A stretch of DNA of 64,000 nucleotides from Xenorhabdus bovienii SS-2004 (GTDB lineage Bacteria > Pseudomonadota > Gammaproteobacteria > Enterobacterales > Enterobacteriaceae). Under the pieces are notes generated by a model that ran no database searches, was not told the origin of the DNA, and saw only the letters and a program-made list of their open reading frames with translations. Positions within the stretch are counted from its first letter, which is position 1; each line of letters begins with the position of its first letter. The stretch is taken from NCBI RefSeq assembly GCF_000027225.1, contig NC_013892.1:2232001-2296000 (forward strand). The letters run 5' to 3'. A program made the position numbers and the translations under genes. Positions 11,740-21,940 of this stretch are shown in pieces.

Positions 11740-11941
11740 TTCAATACTAGCTCGGGTTGGTTGCTAAAAGCTGGAATGTGTGCGCCATTCGTCGCGGTAA
11801 CAGTGCTGAAATCAGCCTAAAAGCCAGCATACGACGAAAAACGAATATGGCTAATATGAGCAGTGAGTATTTGGACAAGGTATTAATTGCAGGCTTTCAG
11901 GTGTTGAGTGAGAAATAAACACTCATGCTCTTGCCCTGGTT
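11740..11941 (+). other. Intergenic segment with possible small RNA or 23-codon ORF
   Basis: Between ruvB and the strong terminator at 11942 lie about 200 bases that match no gene I know. They can fold: ATTCGTCG near 11787 pairs with CGACGA and ACGAAT around 11832-11846. An ATG at 11847 opens a 23-codon frame (MANMSSEYLDKVLIAGFQ and five more residues) ending at 11918; it lacks a clear Shine-Dalgarno sequence. The layout (structured segment plus strong terminator) fits a ruvB 3'-UTR or a small RNA. No promoter was convincing. Confidence 0.3.
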
Positions 11942-11976
11942 AAAGCCGCCTTCTTATTAGAAGGCGGCTTTTTATT
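11942..11976 (+). terminator. Strong terminator downstream of ruvB
   Basis: Arms AAAGCCGCCTTCT (11942-11954) and AGAAGGCGGCTTT (11959-11971) with a TATT loop, followed by a T-rich tail. The A-run before the stem means that it could work in both directions. Confidence 0.88.
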
Positions 11977-12046
11977 ATTATTGTTGGTCAAAAAATCATA
12001 TAAAGATATAACATGGAATAGTCATAAAATTAATATCCAATTAATT

Positions 12047-12060
12047 TTGATTTAGATCAA
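12047..12060. promoter_or_regulatory. FNR box upstream of ompW
   Basis: TTGAT-TTAG-ATCAA is a perfect match to the FNR consensus TTGAT-N4-ATCAA. It lies about 150 bp before the ompW start and about 55 bp upstream of a TTGACA (12108-12113) with a weak TGTGAT -10 candidate 16 bp further on. FNR activation of ompW under low oxygen is known in E. coli; here it is inferred from the site. Confidence 0.75.
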
Positions 12061-12208
12061 CTTTAAATATTTAGTAGATGAAATAATAAATTCATTAATA
12101 CCTTGTTTTGACAAAAAATCTTTAAAAGATGTGATCTGTCTTGGATCACAAAGATAGACAAACAGGTATATTTTTGGCTGATTTAAAACCATATAAATGG
12201 GATGGATA

Positions 12209-12853
12209 ATGAAAAAGATTTCTGCGCTTGTATTGGCTGCTGCTACATTAGCTCCGTCATTGACCTTTGCTCATGAAGCAGGTGACTTCCTGTTCCGCGC
12301 AGGTACAGCAACGGTAAGACCGAATGCTGGATCTGATGATGTGTTAGGTCAGGGATCTTTCGGTGTAAATAATAATACGCAGCTGGGTTTGACTTTTGGT
12401 TATATGATCACCGATAACATTGGCGTTGAATTATTAGCCGCTACACCTTTCCAGCATCGTGTTAATTTACCGAAAGCCGGTGATGTGGCTAAAGTTAAGC
12501 ATTTACCCCCAACTTTGATGGCACAATATTATTTTGGCGCCAAAGAAAATAACTTACGTCCTTATGTGGGGGTTGGTGTGAATTACACTACATTCTTTAG
12601 CGAAAAATTTAATGACAATAATGCAACCGTTGAAGCAGCAAAACTAAATAGTCTGGATCTGAAAGATTCTTGGGGTATTGCTGGTCAGGTTGGTTTAGAT
12701 TATCAGTTGGATAAAAACTGGATACTGAATACCTCATTGTGGTGGGTGAATATCGAAACTGACGTGAGATTCAAAGCTGGTGATGCAGAACAAAAATATA
12801 AAACTCGCCTTGATCCATGGGTATTTATGTTTGGTGTCGGTTATAAATTCTAA
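12209..12853 (+). CDS. ompW: Outer membrane protein OmpW
   Basis: OmpW is an eight-stranded beta-barrel porin-like protein with a narrow hydrophobic channel. The 214-aa precursor starts with a signal peptide (MKKISALVLAAATLAPSLTFA, cut before HEAGDF); HEAG after cleavage and the final LDPWVFMFGVGYKF with C-terminal Phe are family signatures, as are NNTQLGLTFGYM, HLPPTLMAQYYFG and RPYVGVGVNYTTFF. The ATG at 12209 is chosen over one at 12197 because it begins the signal peptide and has GGGA six bases upstream. An FNR box lies upstream. Confidence 0.96.
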   Translation: MKKISALVLAAATLAPSLTFAHEAGDFLFRAGTATVRPNAGSDDVLGQGSFGVNNNTQLGLTFGYMITDNIGVELLAATPFQHRVNLPKAGDVAKVKHLPPTLMAQYYFGAKENNLRPYVGVGVNYTTFFSEKFNDNNATVEAAKLNSLDLKDSWGIAGQVGLDYQLDKNWILNTSLWWVNIETDVRFKAGDAEQKYKTRLDPWVFMFGVGYKF

Positions 12854-13047
12854 CAGATTGATATATAATACTTTGTTAGATGGTAATAGAGTAAGTAAGT
12901 TCCGTATGTGTTTGACATAAGAGAGAAGCAATGGAGCCTAATCTGGAGTTGTGCGGCGGAATCCCAGATTTTTCCGTCACTTTAGCTTAAAGTGTTATTT
13001 CGTTCCCTACCGGAAACGACTCTTCCTAGGTGAAAGCCTTGTTGTAT

Positions 13048-13087
13048 CTTCGATCCGCAATGGCGATATCGCCATTGCGGATCGAAG
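13048..13087. repeat. Perfect 40-bp palindrome without loop
   Basis: The left arm (13048-13067, CTTCGATCCGCAATGGCGAT) is exactly the reverse complement of the right arm (13068-13087), with no spacer. It lies 30 bp beyond the stop of the minus-strand dipeptidase gene. No T run follows on either strand, so it is not a typical intrinsic terminator. It may be a recombination relic, a dispersed repeat or a protein-binding site. Confidence 0.85.
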
Positions 13088-13116
13088 CAAGTAGACTTTC
13101 TCACTTGATTGTCTCG

Positions 13117-14292
13117 CTATGGAAGGTTTTCCAATAGAAAACGGATTTGATTCTCACCCATCAGTTTAGCAATCCTCTCTGGATGTGCGCCATTTTTCAG
13201 TAAAGCGTCAGTAATACTAACGAGGCCAGTAGCGTCGAAGGGCATCTCAACCGCACCGTCAAAGTCAGATCCAAGGGCTACATGATCATCGCCGGCGATA
13301 TTAGCCGCATAAATCTGCGCCTTAGCGATACCGGTGGGAGTAGGATCGCACACTGCTTTGTCCCAAAAACCGATACCGATCAGTCCACCCATTGCAGCAA
13401 TCCGCCTGAGTTGGTCATCGGACAGATTACGAATGTTGTCACAAGTACCTTTGACGCCAGTATGAGAAACGACCACGGGTCGCGTCGCGATTACCAGTAT
13501 GTCATCAATGGTTTTGGTCGAGGCGTGAGCCAAATCAATGATCATACTCTTTGCCTCCATTCGCCGCACCATATCGGCACCGGCAGCAGTTAGCCCACCT
13601 TTTTCAATACCATGGGCAGATCCGCCGAACTCTGTATCGAAGAAATGAGTAGGTGCCATCATCCGGTAGCCGGCTTCGAAAAGCACATCCACATTGGTTG
13701 GGTCGCCCTCGAGAACCTGTGCGCCTTCTGAGGCGAGCAGCACACCCACAATCTTTGGGTCACTCCTGCGTCTTTCAAGGAAGGCCTTCAAATCAGCACG
13801 GCTTTTGATCACCACCAGTTTCCCATTTGAACGAGCGGCAGCCTCATGCAGGCGTGCTGCTTGATAGAGTGCCCGTTCTTTTAAACTGAACAGAGTTCGC
13901 CAAGGCCAACATTGTGCCAGAGCAAGCAAAGTCACATCGTCAGTTTCGGCGCTATTCTTCTCGATATTCAACCCACGTGGTGACTTAGAAACAACAGCAA
14001 AGACCTGCACAGCCACATTGCCGTCTATCAAACGCGGTATGTCGACTTGCCCACGCGTCGATCGATCCAAAAGGTCCCTGCCCCAGAGCAGCGTATCGGC
14101 ATGCAAGTCGGCGATCAGCAGACGCTTGTGCAAGTCAACCGCGGTTTGTGTTGCTACATCAGTAACCCCGATCACACGATTCATCCGTGTTTCAACGAGC
14201 CTTGGCAGGACGAAAAAGAAAATCAGGGCACAAACACCAATAATTATCCCTACTCCCGTACTCGTCAGAATGATTTTTTCGCGTCGTGTCAT
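13117..14292 (-). CDS. Membrane-anchored dipeptidase, peptidase family M19
   Basis: The 391-aa protein has an N-terminal membrane segment (about residues 8-30, STGVGIIIGVCALIFFF) and an M19 renal-dipeptidase-like domain. Zinc-ligand motifs are present in order: ADLHADTLLWG (HxD), LLASEGAQVLEGD (Glu), DLAHAS (His), VVSHTGVKG (His) and ALGSDFDG (Asp). M19 enzymes cleave dipeptides, including some with D-residues. The gene looks GC-richer than its neighbours, stands alone between ompW and a BON lipoprotein gene, and borders a 40-bp palindrome. These features suggest acquisition from outside; its substrate is unknown. Confidence 0.88.
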   Translation of the reverse strand: MTRREKIILTSTGVGIIIGVCALIFFFVLPRLVETRMNRVIGVTDVATQTAVDLHKRLLIADLHADTLLWGRDLLDRSTRGQVDIPRLIDGNVAVQVFAVVSKSPRGLNIEKNSAETDDVTLLALAQCWPWRTLFSLKERALYQAARLHEAAARSNGKLVVIKSRADLKAFLERRRSDPKIVGVLLASEGAQVLEGDPTNVDVLFEAGYRMMAPTHFFDTEFGGSAHGIEKGGLTAAGADMVRRMEAKSMIIDLAHASTKTIDDILVIATRPVVVSHTGVKGTCDNIRNLSDDQLRRIAAMGGLIGIGFWDKAVCDPTPTGIAKAQIYAANIAGDDHVALGSDFDGAVEMPFDATGLVSITDALLKNGAHPERIAKLMGENQIRFLLENLP

Positions 14293-14385
14293 ATCCTATC
14301 TCTCGACTTATTGAGCCAGCAACATACACCCGATAACGCCAATTTGTCCCATTTTTACGTTTGTGGATATATAGGTTCTAACGGA

Positions 14386-14700
14386 TTATCGAAGCTTGAT
14401 TGAATTAATCACGGTATTGACACCCTTAATGCCTCTAGTGATTTGTATTGCACGTGTGACGTCTTCAGGAGAGCTAACGAATCCACTTAACTGTACACGG
14501 CCTTTGAAAGTTTCTACACTGATTTCCCTGGATTTTAGATTGTTGGCCTCAAGTAATGCTGATTTTACTTTGGCTGTAATGACGGTATCGTCAATATAAT
14601 TCCCTGTACTTTCTGTTGTTGCTGTTGGAGCACATGCAGAGATCGTCATCGCCATAACAGCAGTTACAAAAAACGTAGAGACCACTTTTAATAGTTTCAT
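14386..14700 (-). CDS. BON-domain lipoprotein (OsmY-like)
   Basis: This 104-aa protein has a lipoprotein signal peptide with lipobox ISAC (cleavage before Cys at about residue 23) and one BON domain (YIDDTVITAKVKSALLEAN ... VETFKGRVQLSGFVSS ... AIQITRGIKGVNTVIN). BON domains bind membranes or phospholipids; multi-BON relatives (OsmY, DolP) act in the envelope. GGAGC lies about 9 bases before the ATG. It follows the trp operon end on the same strand, but the gap is over 200 bp. Confidence 0.85.
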   Translation of the reverse strand: MKLLKVVSTFFVTAVMAMTISACAPTATTESTGNYIDDTVITAKVKSALLEANNLKSREISVETFKGRVQLSGFVSSPEDVTRAIQITRGIKGVNTVINSIKLR

Positions 14701-14918
14701 AATTATGCTCCGTTGTTCTCAATAACAATGTTTATTTATCGAAACATTATTCTCATTTTTACTTTAAGTATCATGCCATTGTGTCATACCCGTACTCAGA
14801 AAGTATTGTTGAAAACAGGAAAATCTACAAATGATAGGGGGAAATATTTATTTTCGGATGGTGAAAGGTTGGCGGCAATAGCTTCCCCCATCATCTATTG
14901 ATGAGGGAAGGGGGAAAA

Positions 14919-15725
14919 TTAACGTTGTGTCGCGGTTTTCATGGTGCGGACAAACGTCTCCAGTTTTTCCAGCATAATTTGGGGCTGGTTTAAATTATCT
15001 TCAATGATTTTTACCACAGCGGAGCCGGAAATAGCGCCAGCCGCGCCGCTATCGAGTACTGATGTGACTTGTGCAGGCTCTGATATGCCAAAACCTTGTA
15101 GTGCAGGAGCGGCATGATACTCTTTGAGTTTATTAACCAGATGCGTTAGTGGATATTCAGCCCGGTTCTGAGTTCCAGTGATCCCGGCTCTTGACAGCAG
15201 ATAAGTGTAACCCCGCCCACATACTGCTATTTCACGCAGTAGATCATCATCTGCATTTGGTGGGCAAATGAATATCGGAGCAATGTCATATTTCAGTGCA
15301 GCTGAGCGGAAATTACGCGATTCTGATAACGGTACGTCAGCGATCAAAACAGAGTCGACGCCGGCATTTTTACAGCAGCGATAAAATTCATCGATCCCAT
15401 TGTGAAAAACCAGATTTGCATACATCAGCAATCCAATCGGGATATCAGGATATTTGGTTCGGATTTGAGACAGCAGCTCAAAACACAATGCAGATGTAAC
15501 ATTGGAAGATAATGCCCGTAAATTCGCATTTTGGATGGTAGGGCCATCAGCGAGAGGATCGGAAAATGGAATGCCTAATTCCAGCGCATCCGCTCCGCCA
15601 GCGATAAGTGCATCAATAATCTCCAGAGATAACTCAGGATTAGGATCGCCCAAGGTGACAAAAGGAACAAAAGCGCCCTGGTTTTGGTTTTCTAGTTTTT
15701 TAAATAGCTGCTCATAACGTTCCAT
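14919..15725 (-). CDS. trpA: Tryptophan synthase alpha subunit
   Basis: TrpA cleaves indole-3-glycerol phosphate to indole and glyceraldehyde 3-phosphate and channels indole to TrpB. The 268-aa TIM-barrel protein (same length as E. coli TrpA) includes [13 protein letters not shown] (catalytic Glu region), [15 protein letters not shown] (catalytic Asp) and [11 protein letters not shown]. It is the last gene of the operon. Its ATG overlaps the trpB stop by one base (TGATG). Confidence 0.98.
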   Translation of the reverse strand: MERYEQLFKKLENQNQGAFVPFVTLGDPNPELSLEIIDALIAGGADALELGIPFSDPLADGPTIQNANLRALSSNVTSALCFELLSQIRTKYPDIPIGLLMYANLVFHNGIDEFYRCCKNAGVDSVLIADVPLSESRNFRSAALKYDIAPIFICPPNADDDLLREIAVCGRGYTYLLSRAGITGTQNRAEYPLTHLVNKLKEYHAAPALQGFGISEPAQVTSVLDSGAAGAISGSAVVKIIEDNLNQPQIMLEKLETFVRTMKTATQR

Positions 15726-16915
15726 CAGATTTCCCCCCTGGATTGCAAAATATCGTGTACGGTAAAGATGTCTTTGTCGCCACGACCAGATAAATTAACA
15801 ATCAATAATTGTTCTTTATCAGGAGCCTGATGGATCATTTTCAAGGCGTGGGCAAGTGCATGTGAGGACTCTAACGCGGGAATGATGCCTTCGTTGTGCG
15901 ACAGAGCCTTGAATGCGTCAATTGCCTCATCGTCAGTGACTGAAACATAATCAGCGCGTCCAATATTGTTTAGGTAAGCGTGTTGGGGGCCGACAGAAGG
16001 AAAATCCAGGCCGGCGGAAATAGAGTAAGATTCTTCAATTTGCCCGTCTTCCGTCTGCATGATCGGAGATTTCATGCCGAAGTAGATCCCTAGCTTGCCA
16101 TGTTTCAATGGCGCACCATGTTCTCCGGTTTCGATACCATGTCCTGCCGGTTCGACACCAATCAGGCGAACATTAGTTTCTGGAATGAATTCAGCGAACA
16201 GGCCAATGGCATTTGAGCCGCCGCCAATACAGGCGATAACGGCATCGGGTAAACGCCCCTCTTTTTCCATAATCTGTGCCTTGGCTTCCTCGCCGATCAT
16301 TCGTTGAAATTCACGCACTATCGTTGGATAAGGATGGGGGCCGGCGGCGGTTCCCAGCAAATAATGGGCTTTGTCATAGCAACCAGCCCAGTCACGCATG
16401 GCCTCGTTGCAGGCGTCTTTCAGGGTTGCGGCACCACTGTGAACAGGAATGACTTCAGCGCCCATCAGACGCATACGAAAGACATTGGGGGATTGGCGTT
16501 CAATATCTTTGGCTCCCATGTAAATACGGCATTTTAGCCCCAAAAGTGCACAGGCTAGTGCGGTTGCCACACCATGCTGACCGGCTCCAGTCTCGGCAAT
16601 GATTTCGTTTTTACCCATTCGCTTTGCCAGCAATGCCTGTCCTAATACCTGATTGGTTTTGTGCGCACCACCGTGGAGCAAATCTTCCCGTTTTAAATAC
16701 AGACGACTTTTTGTGCCTTTGGTCAGGTTCTGGCATAAGGTTAAGGCGGTCGGACGGCCTGCGTAGTTTTTCAGTAGATCTTGAAAGGTTTGTTGAAATT
16801 CAGGATCGTTTTGCGCCTCAATAAATACTTCTTCTAACTGATCAAGTGCGGGGATCAAGATTTGGGGAACAAACTGCCCACCAAAGTCACCAAAATAAGG
16901 ATTCAGTTTACTCAT
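15725..16915 (-). CDS. trpB: Tryptophan synthase beta subunit
   Basis: TrpB condenses indole with serine using PLP. The 396-aa protein carries the PLP lysine in [21 protein letters not shown], the phosphate loop [10 protein letters not shown], and [13 protein letters not shown] start it at 16915 ([13 protein letters not shown], the family N-terminus); an upstream ATG at 16927 is in frame and neither has a strong Shine-Dalgarno sequence. The spacing to trpCF is short, so the genes are co-transcribed. Confidence 0.97.
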   Translation of the reverse strand: MSKLNPYFGDFGGQFVPQILIPALDQLEEVFIEAQNDPEFQQTFQDLLKNYAGRPTALTLCQNLTKGTKSRLYLKREDLLHGGAHKTNQVLGQALLAKRMGKNEIIAETGAGQHGVATALACALLGLKCRIYMGAKDIERQSPNVFRMRLMGAEVIPVHSGAATLKDACNEAMRDWAGCYDKAHYLLGTAAGPHPYPTIVREFQRMIGEEAKAQIMEKEGRLPDAVIACIGGGSNAIGLFAEFIPETNVRLIGVEPAGHGIETGEHGAPLKHGKLGIYFGMKSPIMQTEDGQIEESYSISAGLDFPSVGPQHAYLNNIGRADYVSVTDDEAIDAFKALSHNEGIIPALESSHALAHALKMIHQAPDKEQLLIVNLSGRGDKDIFTVHDILQSRGEI

Positions 16916-16946
16916 TATTCGCATCATCCGTTTTCTGTTTGTAAGG

Positions 16947-18311
16947 TTAGTGATAACAGCGTAATTGTTGGAATATTAGTTTGATTTTTTGACTGTTTTT
17001 GATGCCAACGCTTGTTTCGACACCAGAATTAAAATCTAGTCCATAACATCCTAGCGCTGCTGCCTGTTGGCAGTTTTCAGGATTTAATCCACCGGCCAGC
17101 ATGCTGTTACGTTGAAAACGCTGATCGATTGATTGCCAGTCAAAGGTTTTCCCTGTTCCTCCCGCCCCATTATCCAGCAATAAATGGTCGATATTGGATA
17201 TTTCGGAAAATTCTGTAGCCTTTGACATATCAATAGCTTTCCAAATCTCACAATATTCAGGTAGTAAAGGACGAAGTGCATTGATGTAGTTTTTATCTTC
17301 ATTGCCATGCAACTGAACTGCATTCAATGAAAGTTGTCGGGCGATACCACTGACAAAATCTAATGGTTGGTTTTGAAATACGCCAACATATTGCAGGGGA
17401 GCTTCATTGATGATCTGCTGGGCTTGTTGCAGATTAATTTTGCGCGGTGATTTTTCTGCGAAAATTAAGCCACCATAAACAGCACCGGCCTGTAATGCAG
17501 TTTTGGCATCTTGTGGACGGGTAAGACCACAGATTTTATTGTCACCCAGAATCAACCGACGCAAGGCGAGATCTAAATCTGACTGTACCATTAAAGCACT
17601 GCCTATCAGGAAACCGTGGGCAAATCGGCTTAATTCACGTACCTGTTGATGCTGGCTGATGCCCGATTCGCTGATGATAATGGTGCCTTCTGGTAAATCA
17701 GTTGCCAGCCTGCGAGTGCGATCTAAATCTATGGACAGATCACGCAGATCTCGATTGTTAATGCCGATGACTTTTGCTCCCAGCACAATTGCCCGGCGAC
17801 GTTCATCTTCGGTACTGACTTCCGTCAATACGCCCATATCAAGGCTGTGTGCCAGTGCGGATAGTTCACGATAAGTCTCATCATTAATCACCGAAAGCAT
17901 TAACAAAATGGCATCGGCCTGATAATAACGAGCCAGATAAACCTGATAGGCATCAATGATGAAATCTTTGCACAAAACTGGCTGGTGTACCGCAGAGCTA
18001 ACCATGCGGAGAAAATCATAGTTGCCCTGGAAATATTTTTCATCTGTCAGCACAGAAATTGCGGCAGCGTAAGGTTGGTAAGTTTTAGCAATGCGAACCG
18101 GATCGAAATCGGTACAAATTAATCCTTTTGAAGGGGAAGCTTTTTTACATTCCAGAATAAAAACTGTTTGCTTATGGCTCAGTGCCTGATAAAACTGACG
18201 ATGGCTCGGCACAAGGGAATCAATAAAGCTTTCCAATGGCTGCTCTGCTTTGCGTTTGGCCAGATATGCTGCCTTATCATCAACAATCTTCTGTAATATG
18301 TTGTTCTTCAT
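16947..18311 (-). CDS. trpC: Bifunctional indole-3-glycerol-phosphate synthase / phosphoribosylanthranilate isomerase
   Basis: The 454-aa fused enzyme (TrpCF) carries two consecutive steps. The N-terminal half (1-255) is IGP synthase with [10 protein letters not shown] (catalytic Lys/Glu area) and [12 protein letters not shown]; the C-terminal half (256-454) is PRA isomerase with [11 protein letters not shown] (catalytic Cys) and [16 protein letters not shown] (catalytic Asp). The fusion is normal in enteric bacteria. trpD ends 2 bp upstream. Confidence 0.97.
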   Translation of the reverse strand: MKNNILQKIVDDKAAYLAKRKAEQPLESFIDSLVPSHRQFYQALSHKQTVFILECKKASPSKGLICTDFDPVRIAKTYQPYAAAISVLTDEKYFQGNYDFLRMVSSAVHQPVLCKDFIIDAYQVYLARYYQADAILLMLSVINDETYRELSALAHSLDMGVLTEVSTEDERRRAIVLGAKVIGINNRDLRDLSIDLDRTRRLATDLPEGTIIISESGISQHQQVRELSRFAHGFLIGSALMVQSDLDLALRRLILGDNKICGLTRPQDAKTALQAGAVYGGLIFAEKSPRKINLQQAQQIINEAPLQYVGVFQNQPLDFVSGIARQLSLNAVQLHGNEDKNYINALRPLLPEYCEIWKAIDMSKATEFSEISNIDHLLLDNGAGGTGKTFDWQSIDQRFQRNSMLAGGLNPENCQQAAALGCYGLDFNSGVETSVGIKNSQKIKLIFQQLRCYH

Positions 18312-18313
18312 GA

Positions 18314-19312
18314 TTAAATCCTTGCCGCTAATGCGGTCACTTTTTCGTAGGCTTGACCGCTGTAAATCGTATTTAATGCCAGTTGAGTATTTTCCCGTAG
18401 ATTTTCTTGTCCGTGGACTTTCATCAAGAGAGCTACATTTGCGGCAACGGCATCAACATGCGCTTTTTGTCCACGACCTTGTAGTAATAGTCTCAACATA
18501 TCGCAATTTTCTTCCGGTGATCCCCCTTTCAGTGAAGATATTGGATAGTTCGGTAATCCAAAATCTTTTGCGGTTAATTGATATTGGATAATTTCACCAT
18601 GATTTAGCTCCGCAACGAGAGTGGGGGCATGTAAGGCAACTTCATCCATTCCTCCACTATGCACAACTGCGGCACGCTGATAGCCCAATACCTGCAAGGT
18701 ATGGGCGATGGGAGCCACCAGTTCGGGGCTGTAAACGCCAATCAGTGTCAGCGGGGGACGTGCCGGGTTGATCAATGGACCGAGTACATTAAATAATGTG
18801 CGAACTTTCAACTGTTGGCGAACCTGTACAACATGGCGGAATCCACTGTGATATTGTGGAGCGAACAGAAAACAAACACCGATTTCATCCAGCGCACTGC
18901 GTGAATCCTCGGCACTGGCATTTAATGCGATGCCAAACGCGGTCAGTAAATCGGATGATCCCGAACGGCTGGAGGTACTGCGATTTCCATGTTTTGCTAC
19001 TTTAAGGCCACAGGCTGCCGCGACAAATGCGCTGGTTGTGGAAATATTGATGCTGTTTGTCCCATCTCCGCCTGTACCTACGATATCGCAGAATGTGTAA
19101 TCAGGACGTGGAAAGGGTGAGGCATTCGCCAATAATGCCTGCGCCGCACCCGCAATTTCTTGTGGCTGCTCGCCGTGCAGTTTCATGCTGACCAGTACAG
19201 CCGCCAATTGAGCGTCACTCAGTTCACCGCAAACAATTGCGGTAAATAATTGCTGGCTTTCTTGTTGTGTCAGTGTTTGGGCACTGAACAATTTTTCGAA
19301 AATTAACTGCAT
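18314..19312 (-). CDS. trpD: Anthranilate phosphoribosyltransferase
   Basis: TrpD adds phosphoribosyl to anthranilate. The 332-aa protein has the PRPP loop [34 protein letters not shown], and [13 protein letters not shown]. In E. coli TrpD is fused behind the TrpG amidotransferase; here the two are separate genes. I start it at 19312 (MQLIFEKLF), which has AAGGA 8 bases upstream; the longer frame to 19342 would overlap trpG. Confidence 0.96.
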   Translation of the reverse strand: MQLIFEKLFSAQTLTQQESQQLFTAIVCGELSDAQLAAVLVSMKLHGEQPQEIAGAAQALLANASPFPRPDYTFCDIVGTGGDGTNSINISTTSAFVAAACGLKVAKHGNRSTSSRSGSSDLLTAFGIALNASAEDSRSALDEIGVCFLFAPQYHSGFRHVVQVRQQLKVRTLFNVLGPLINPARPPLTLIGVYSPELVAPIAHTLQVLGYQRAAVVHSGGMDEVALHAPTLVAELNHGEIIQYQLTAKDFGLPNYPISSLKGGSPEENCDMLRLLLQGRGQKAHVDAVAANVALLMKVHGQENLRENTQLALNTIYSGQAYEKVTALAARI

Positions 19313-19326
19313 TTTCCTATTCCTTA

Positions 19327-19905
19327 TTATTCCTGTACCCATGCCAGAGTTTGTTCAAGTAATTTAGCTCCCTGTGTGGTCAGGATGGATTCAGGATGGA
19401 ACTGGAACCCACAGACTTTGTGCCTGTCATGACGTACCGCCATCACTGTATCACCACAAGAAGCTGAGACCACCAGCGTGTCGGGAATATTTATCCCCGT
19501 AAGGGAATGATAACGGGCAACGGGCAGAGGGTTGATTAGGCCGGAAAACATGGCCTGCCCATCATGAGTGGCCAGAGTAGACTTTCCGTGCAGAATTTCT
19601 CTGGCGGCAGAGATTGTTCCACCATAAGCTTCAATAATCGCTTGGTGTCCAAGACATATCCCAATCACAGGAATTTGGCTAATAATACGTTTGAGTAACT
19701 GGGGCATACAGCCAGCATCTGCCGGCTTTCCCGGGCCGGGTGATAACATTAGAAGCGGTGATTTCATCTGACTAAGCTGTGCCATGATTGTTTCTGTTGA
19801 CACCGTATTGCGGTAGATAACGACCTGATGATCACCGACACGCAGTTGATCCACGAGGTTATAGGTAAACGAATCAACATTATCGAGCAGAAGAATATTT
19901 GCCAT
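19327..19905 (-). CDS. trpG: Anthranilate synthase glutamine amidotransferase subunit
   Basis: TrpG supplies ammonia from glutamine to TrpE. The 192-aa class I glutamine amidotransferase has the nucleophile Cys in [16 protein letters not shown], the catalytic His-x-Glu in [10 protein letters not shown], and [13 protein letters not shown] at the N-terminus. It stands alone, not fused to TrpD. Its ATG overlaps the trpE stop (TAATG). Confidence 0.97.
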   Translation of the reverse strand: MANILLLDNVDSFTYNLVDQLRVGDHQVVIYRNTVSTETIMAQLSQMKSPLLMLSPGPGKPADAGCMPQLLKRIISQIPVIGICLGHQAIIEAYGGTISAAREILHGKSTLATHDGQAMFSGLINPLPVARYHSLTGINIPDTLVVSASCGDTVMAVRHDRHKVCGFQFHPESILTTQGAKLLEQTLAWVQE

Positions 19906-21464
19906 TAGAATATCACCTCCGCTTTGTGTGCCTGAATAATCGCACGAATAACGGCTCTGGCTTTACTGTGAGTTTCATCGATTTCTGATTCGGGAATGGA
20001 ATCTAAAACAATGCCAGCACCTACTTGAACGACAGCTATGCCGTTTTCTACATAGGCAGAGCGAATCACAATGCACGTATCAAAATCCCCCTTACCAGTG
20101 AAATAACCGACCGCACCACCATAACTGCCACGTCGTTCACCTTCATGTTGTGCAATGAGTTGCATCGCCCGAACTTTTGGGGCTCCTGTCAATGTGCCCA
20201 TATTCATGCACGCTTGATAAGCATGAAAGACATCCAGATCGTGGCGGAGTGTGCCTACGACACGAGAAACGAGATGCATGACAAACGAATAGCGATCAAC
20301 TTTGGTTAAATCTGCCACATAGCGGCTACCCGGTTCACAAATGCGTGCTAAATCGTTGCGAGCTAGATCAACCAGCATTAAGTGTTCAGACAGCTCTTTG
20401 GCATCTGTACGCATTTCCAGTTCAATCCGGCTATCCAGATCGGCATCCAGTGTGCCGTTGGCATTGCGTCCACGGGGACGTGTTCCGGCTATTGGGTAGA
20501 TTTCAATCTGACGACTACTGGTATCATATTTAAGGGCGCTTTCTGGAGAAGCACCAAACAGACAAAAGTCCTGATCCTGCATGAAGAACATGTAAGGACT
20601 AGGGTTTTGATGTTTCAGCGTTTGGTAAGCATTGAGTGGGGAAGGACAGGGTAAGGTGAAACGCCGTGACGGAACTGCCTGAAAAATGTCGCCTTGACGG
20701 ATGGATTGCTGTAATTGTTGCACGATATCTGCATATTGGTCATCACTTTGATTACAGGCAATGGTCATGTCTGGTAATTTCACAGATTCAAGTGGTTGGC
20801 CGGGTTCCAAAATAGCAGCAGTTAATGTGGTCAGGCGGTCATGAAGACGCTGTTTTTCTGAATCTGATTCACCAAACAGTGACGTTTGTAAGAATGCGTG
20901 TTTATTTCGATGGTCGACCACTAATAGCATTTCTGCGAGATAAAAACAGAAATCAGGGCAACGTTGATGAGTTTTGACCTTGGGAAGCGGTTCAAATCCT
21001 GCAACTAAATCGTAAGCAAACAGTCCACCCACGAAAATTGCGTCTGGAGTTCCAGAAAGGGAGGATAATGTCATTAGTGCCCGCAATGCATCGAAAATGG
21101 AATCGGCCTTTAAGCGACTGTCTTCATCCAGATTGTGCCTGGTGGCGGGAAACTGTGCTTGGAGAATATGTAATCCAACATGTAGTTGGGCTTTTGCTGA
21201 GAGTAAATCGGTGAGTATAGGTAGTAGATTTCGGCCATTTTCGGTGAGGGCCTCAAAAGTGACTTGTTGTTCGTTGGCTGTAATTCTCATGGCACTGTCG
21301 ATGATTAACAGGCTTTTCAAATTCTTCTTGCTGCTTATTTCAGCCGATTCCAGCAATAACGTGGCTGAACGATTACCACAAAGCTGATTGAAAAGTAGAG
21401 TTGGGTCTGTTTGGTAAACAGTGTCTACTTGCTTGATTGAAATCTTAAGGTTTAGATCCGTCAT
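19905..21464 (-). CDS. trpE: Anthranilate synthase component I
   Basis: TrpE converts chorismate to anthranilate, the first committed step, and is normally feedback-inhibited by tryptophan. The 519-aa protein has the C-terminal chorismate-binding domain with [36 protein letters not shown] and [16 protein letters not shown]; the N-terminus includes the LLLESAE tryptophan-site motif. The ATG at 21464 has GGGGA upstream. The frame continues to 21539 but runs through the attenuator hairpin, so that extension is not coding. Confidence 0.97.
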   Translation of the reverse strand: MTDLNLKISIKQVDTVYQTDPTLLFNQLCGNRSATLLLESAEISSKKNLKSLLIIDSAMRITANEQQVTFEALTENGRNLLPILTDLLSAKAQLHVGLHILQAQFPATRHNLDEDSRLKADSIFDALRALMTLSSLSGTPDAIFVGGLFAYDLVAGFEPLPKVKTHQRCPDFCFYLAEMLLVVDHRNKHAFLQTSLFGESDSEKQRLHDRLTTLTAAILEPGQPLESVKLPDMTIACNQSDDQYADIVQQLQQSIRQGDIFQAVPSRRFTLPCPSPLNAYQTLKHQNPSPYMFFMQDQDFCLFGASPESALKYDTSSRQIEIYPIAGTRPRGRNANGTLDADLDSRIELEMRTDAKELSEHLMLVDLARNDLARICEPGSRYVADLTKVDRYSFVMHLVSRVVGTLRHDLDVFHAYQACMNMGTLTGAPKVRAMQLIAQHEGERRGSYGGAVGYFTGKGDFDTCIVIRSAYVENGIAVVQVGAGIVLDSIPESEIDETHSKARAVIRAIIQAHKAEVIF

Positions 21465-21505
21465 ACTTTCCCCTTTTCCACTTTCATCCACATAAACATA
21501 GTTAT

Positions 21506-21536
21506 AAAAAAACCCGCTTTTTAGAGCGGGTTTTTG
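21506..21536 (-). terminator. trp attenuator
   Basis: Read on the minus strand, arms ACCCGCT and AGCGGGT with an A-rich loop are followed by seven T residues. It lies between the trpL leader peptide and trpE, the place and form of the classical attenuator. Translation of tandem Trp codons in the leader would decide between this terminator and the antiterminator. Confidence 0.92.
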
Positions 21537-21553
21537 CACTTTCGTATCGATAC

Positions 21554-21613
21554 TTATGTGCGTGATTCAACCGCCCTGAATGGGAAGTTTTGCCACCAAC
21601 GGATTGCTTTCAT
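21554..21613 (-). CDS. trpL: trp operon leader peptide
   Basis: A 19-residue peptide begins MKAIRWWQNF and ends SRT, with two adjacent Trp codons (6 and 7). It lies just upstream of the attenuator hairpin and downstream of the TrpR-type promoter. Ribosome stalling at the Trp codons when charged tRNA-Trp is low would favour readthrough into trpE. It is too short for routine gene calling. Confidence 0.93.
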   Translation of the reverse strand: MKAIRWWQNFPFRAVESRT

Positions 21614-21672
21614 AAGTATGATCATCTCCAGCGCCTCATTTGTTAAATGGAATAATGGCCATGTGTTCCTGC

Positions 21673-21714
21673 CAACCTTCGTACTAGTAAACTGGATCAA
21701 AATTCGCTTGTCAA
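21673..21714 (-). promoter_or_regulatory. trp promoter with TrpR operator
   Basis: On the minus strand, TTGACA (21714-21709), a 17-base spacer and TTTACT (21691-21686) match the E. coli trp promoter layout. The -10 is embedded in CAGTTTACTAGTACG, very close to the right half of the E. coli TrpR operator (GTTAACTAGTACG). TrpR bound with tryptophan would therefore cover the -10 element. Confidence 0.85.
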
Positions 21715-21940
21715 TCATTTTTACTGAATTTCTTATTTCTTTCTGTGGCCATGTCTGTGTGTCATATCCGTGATATCTTTTGATGGAATATGGAATAGAT
21801 GGCTATGACACGAAAGTATTAATGGAAGATATACAAAAATAGGGTGTTGGTGCTAAAGATCCTGTTTATAAACCAAATTAAAAAGATAGAATGAAGTGGG
21901 ATAGAATAGGGGCTGCTGTAGGATTGAGGATTAGAGGGTG

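Noticed and set aside
12130..12150. TGTGATC...GGATCACA near the ompW promoter as a CRP site
   Set aside because: The TGTGA and TCACA halves are 11 bases apart, not the 6 needed for CRP.
21465..21539. 25-residue N-terminal extension of TrpE
   Set aside because: It reads through the attenuator hairpin, and the ATG at 21464 has a good ribosome binding site and the family N-terminus.
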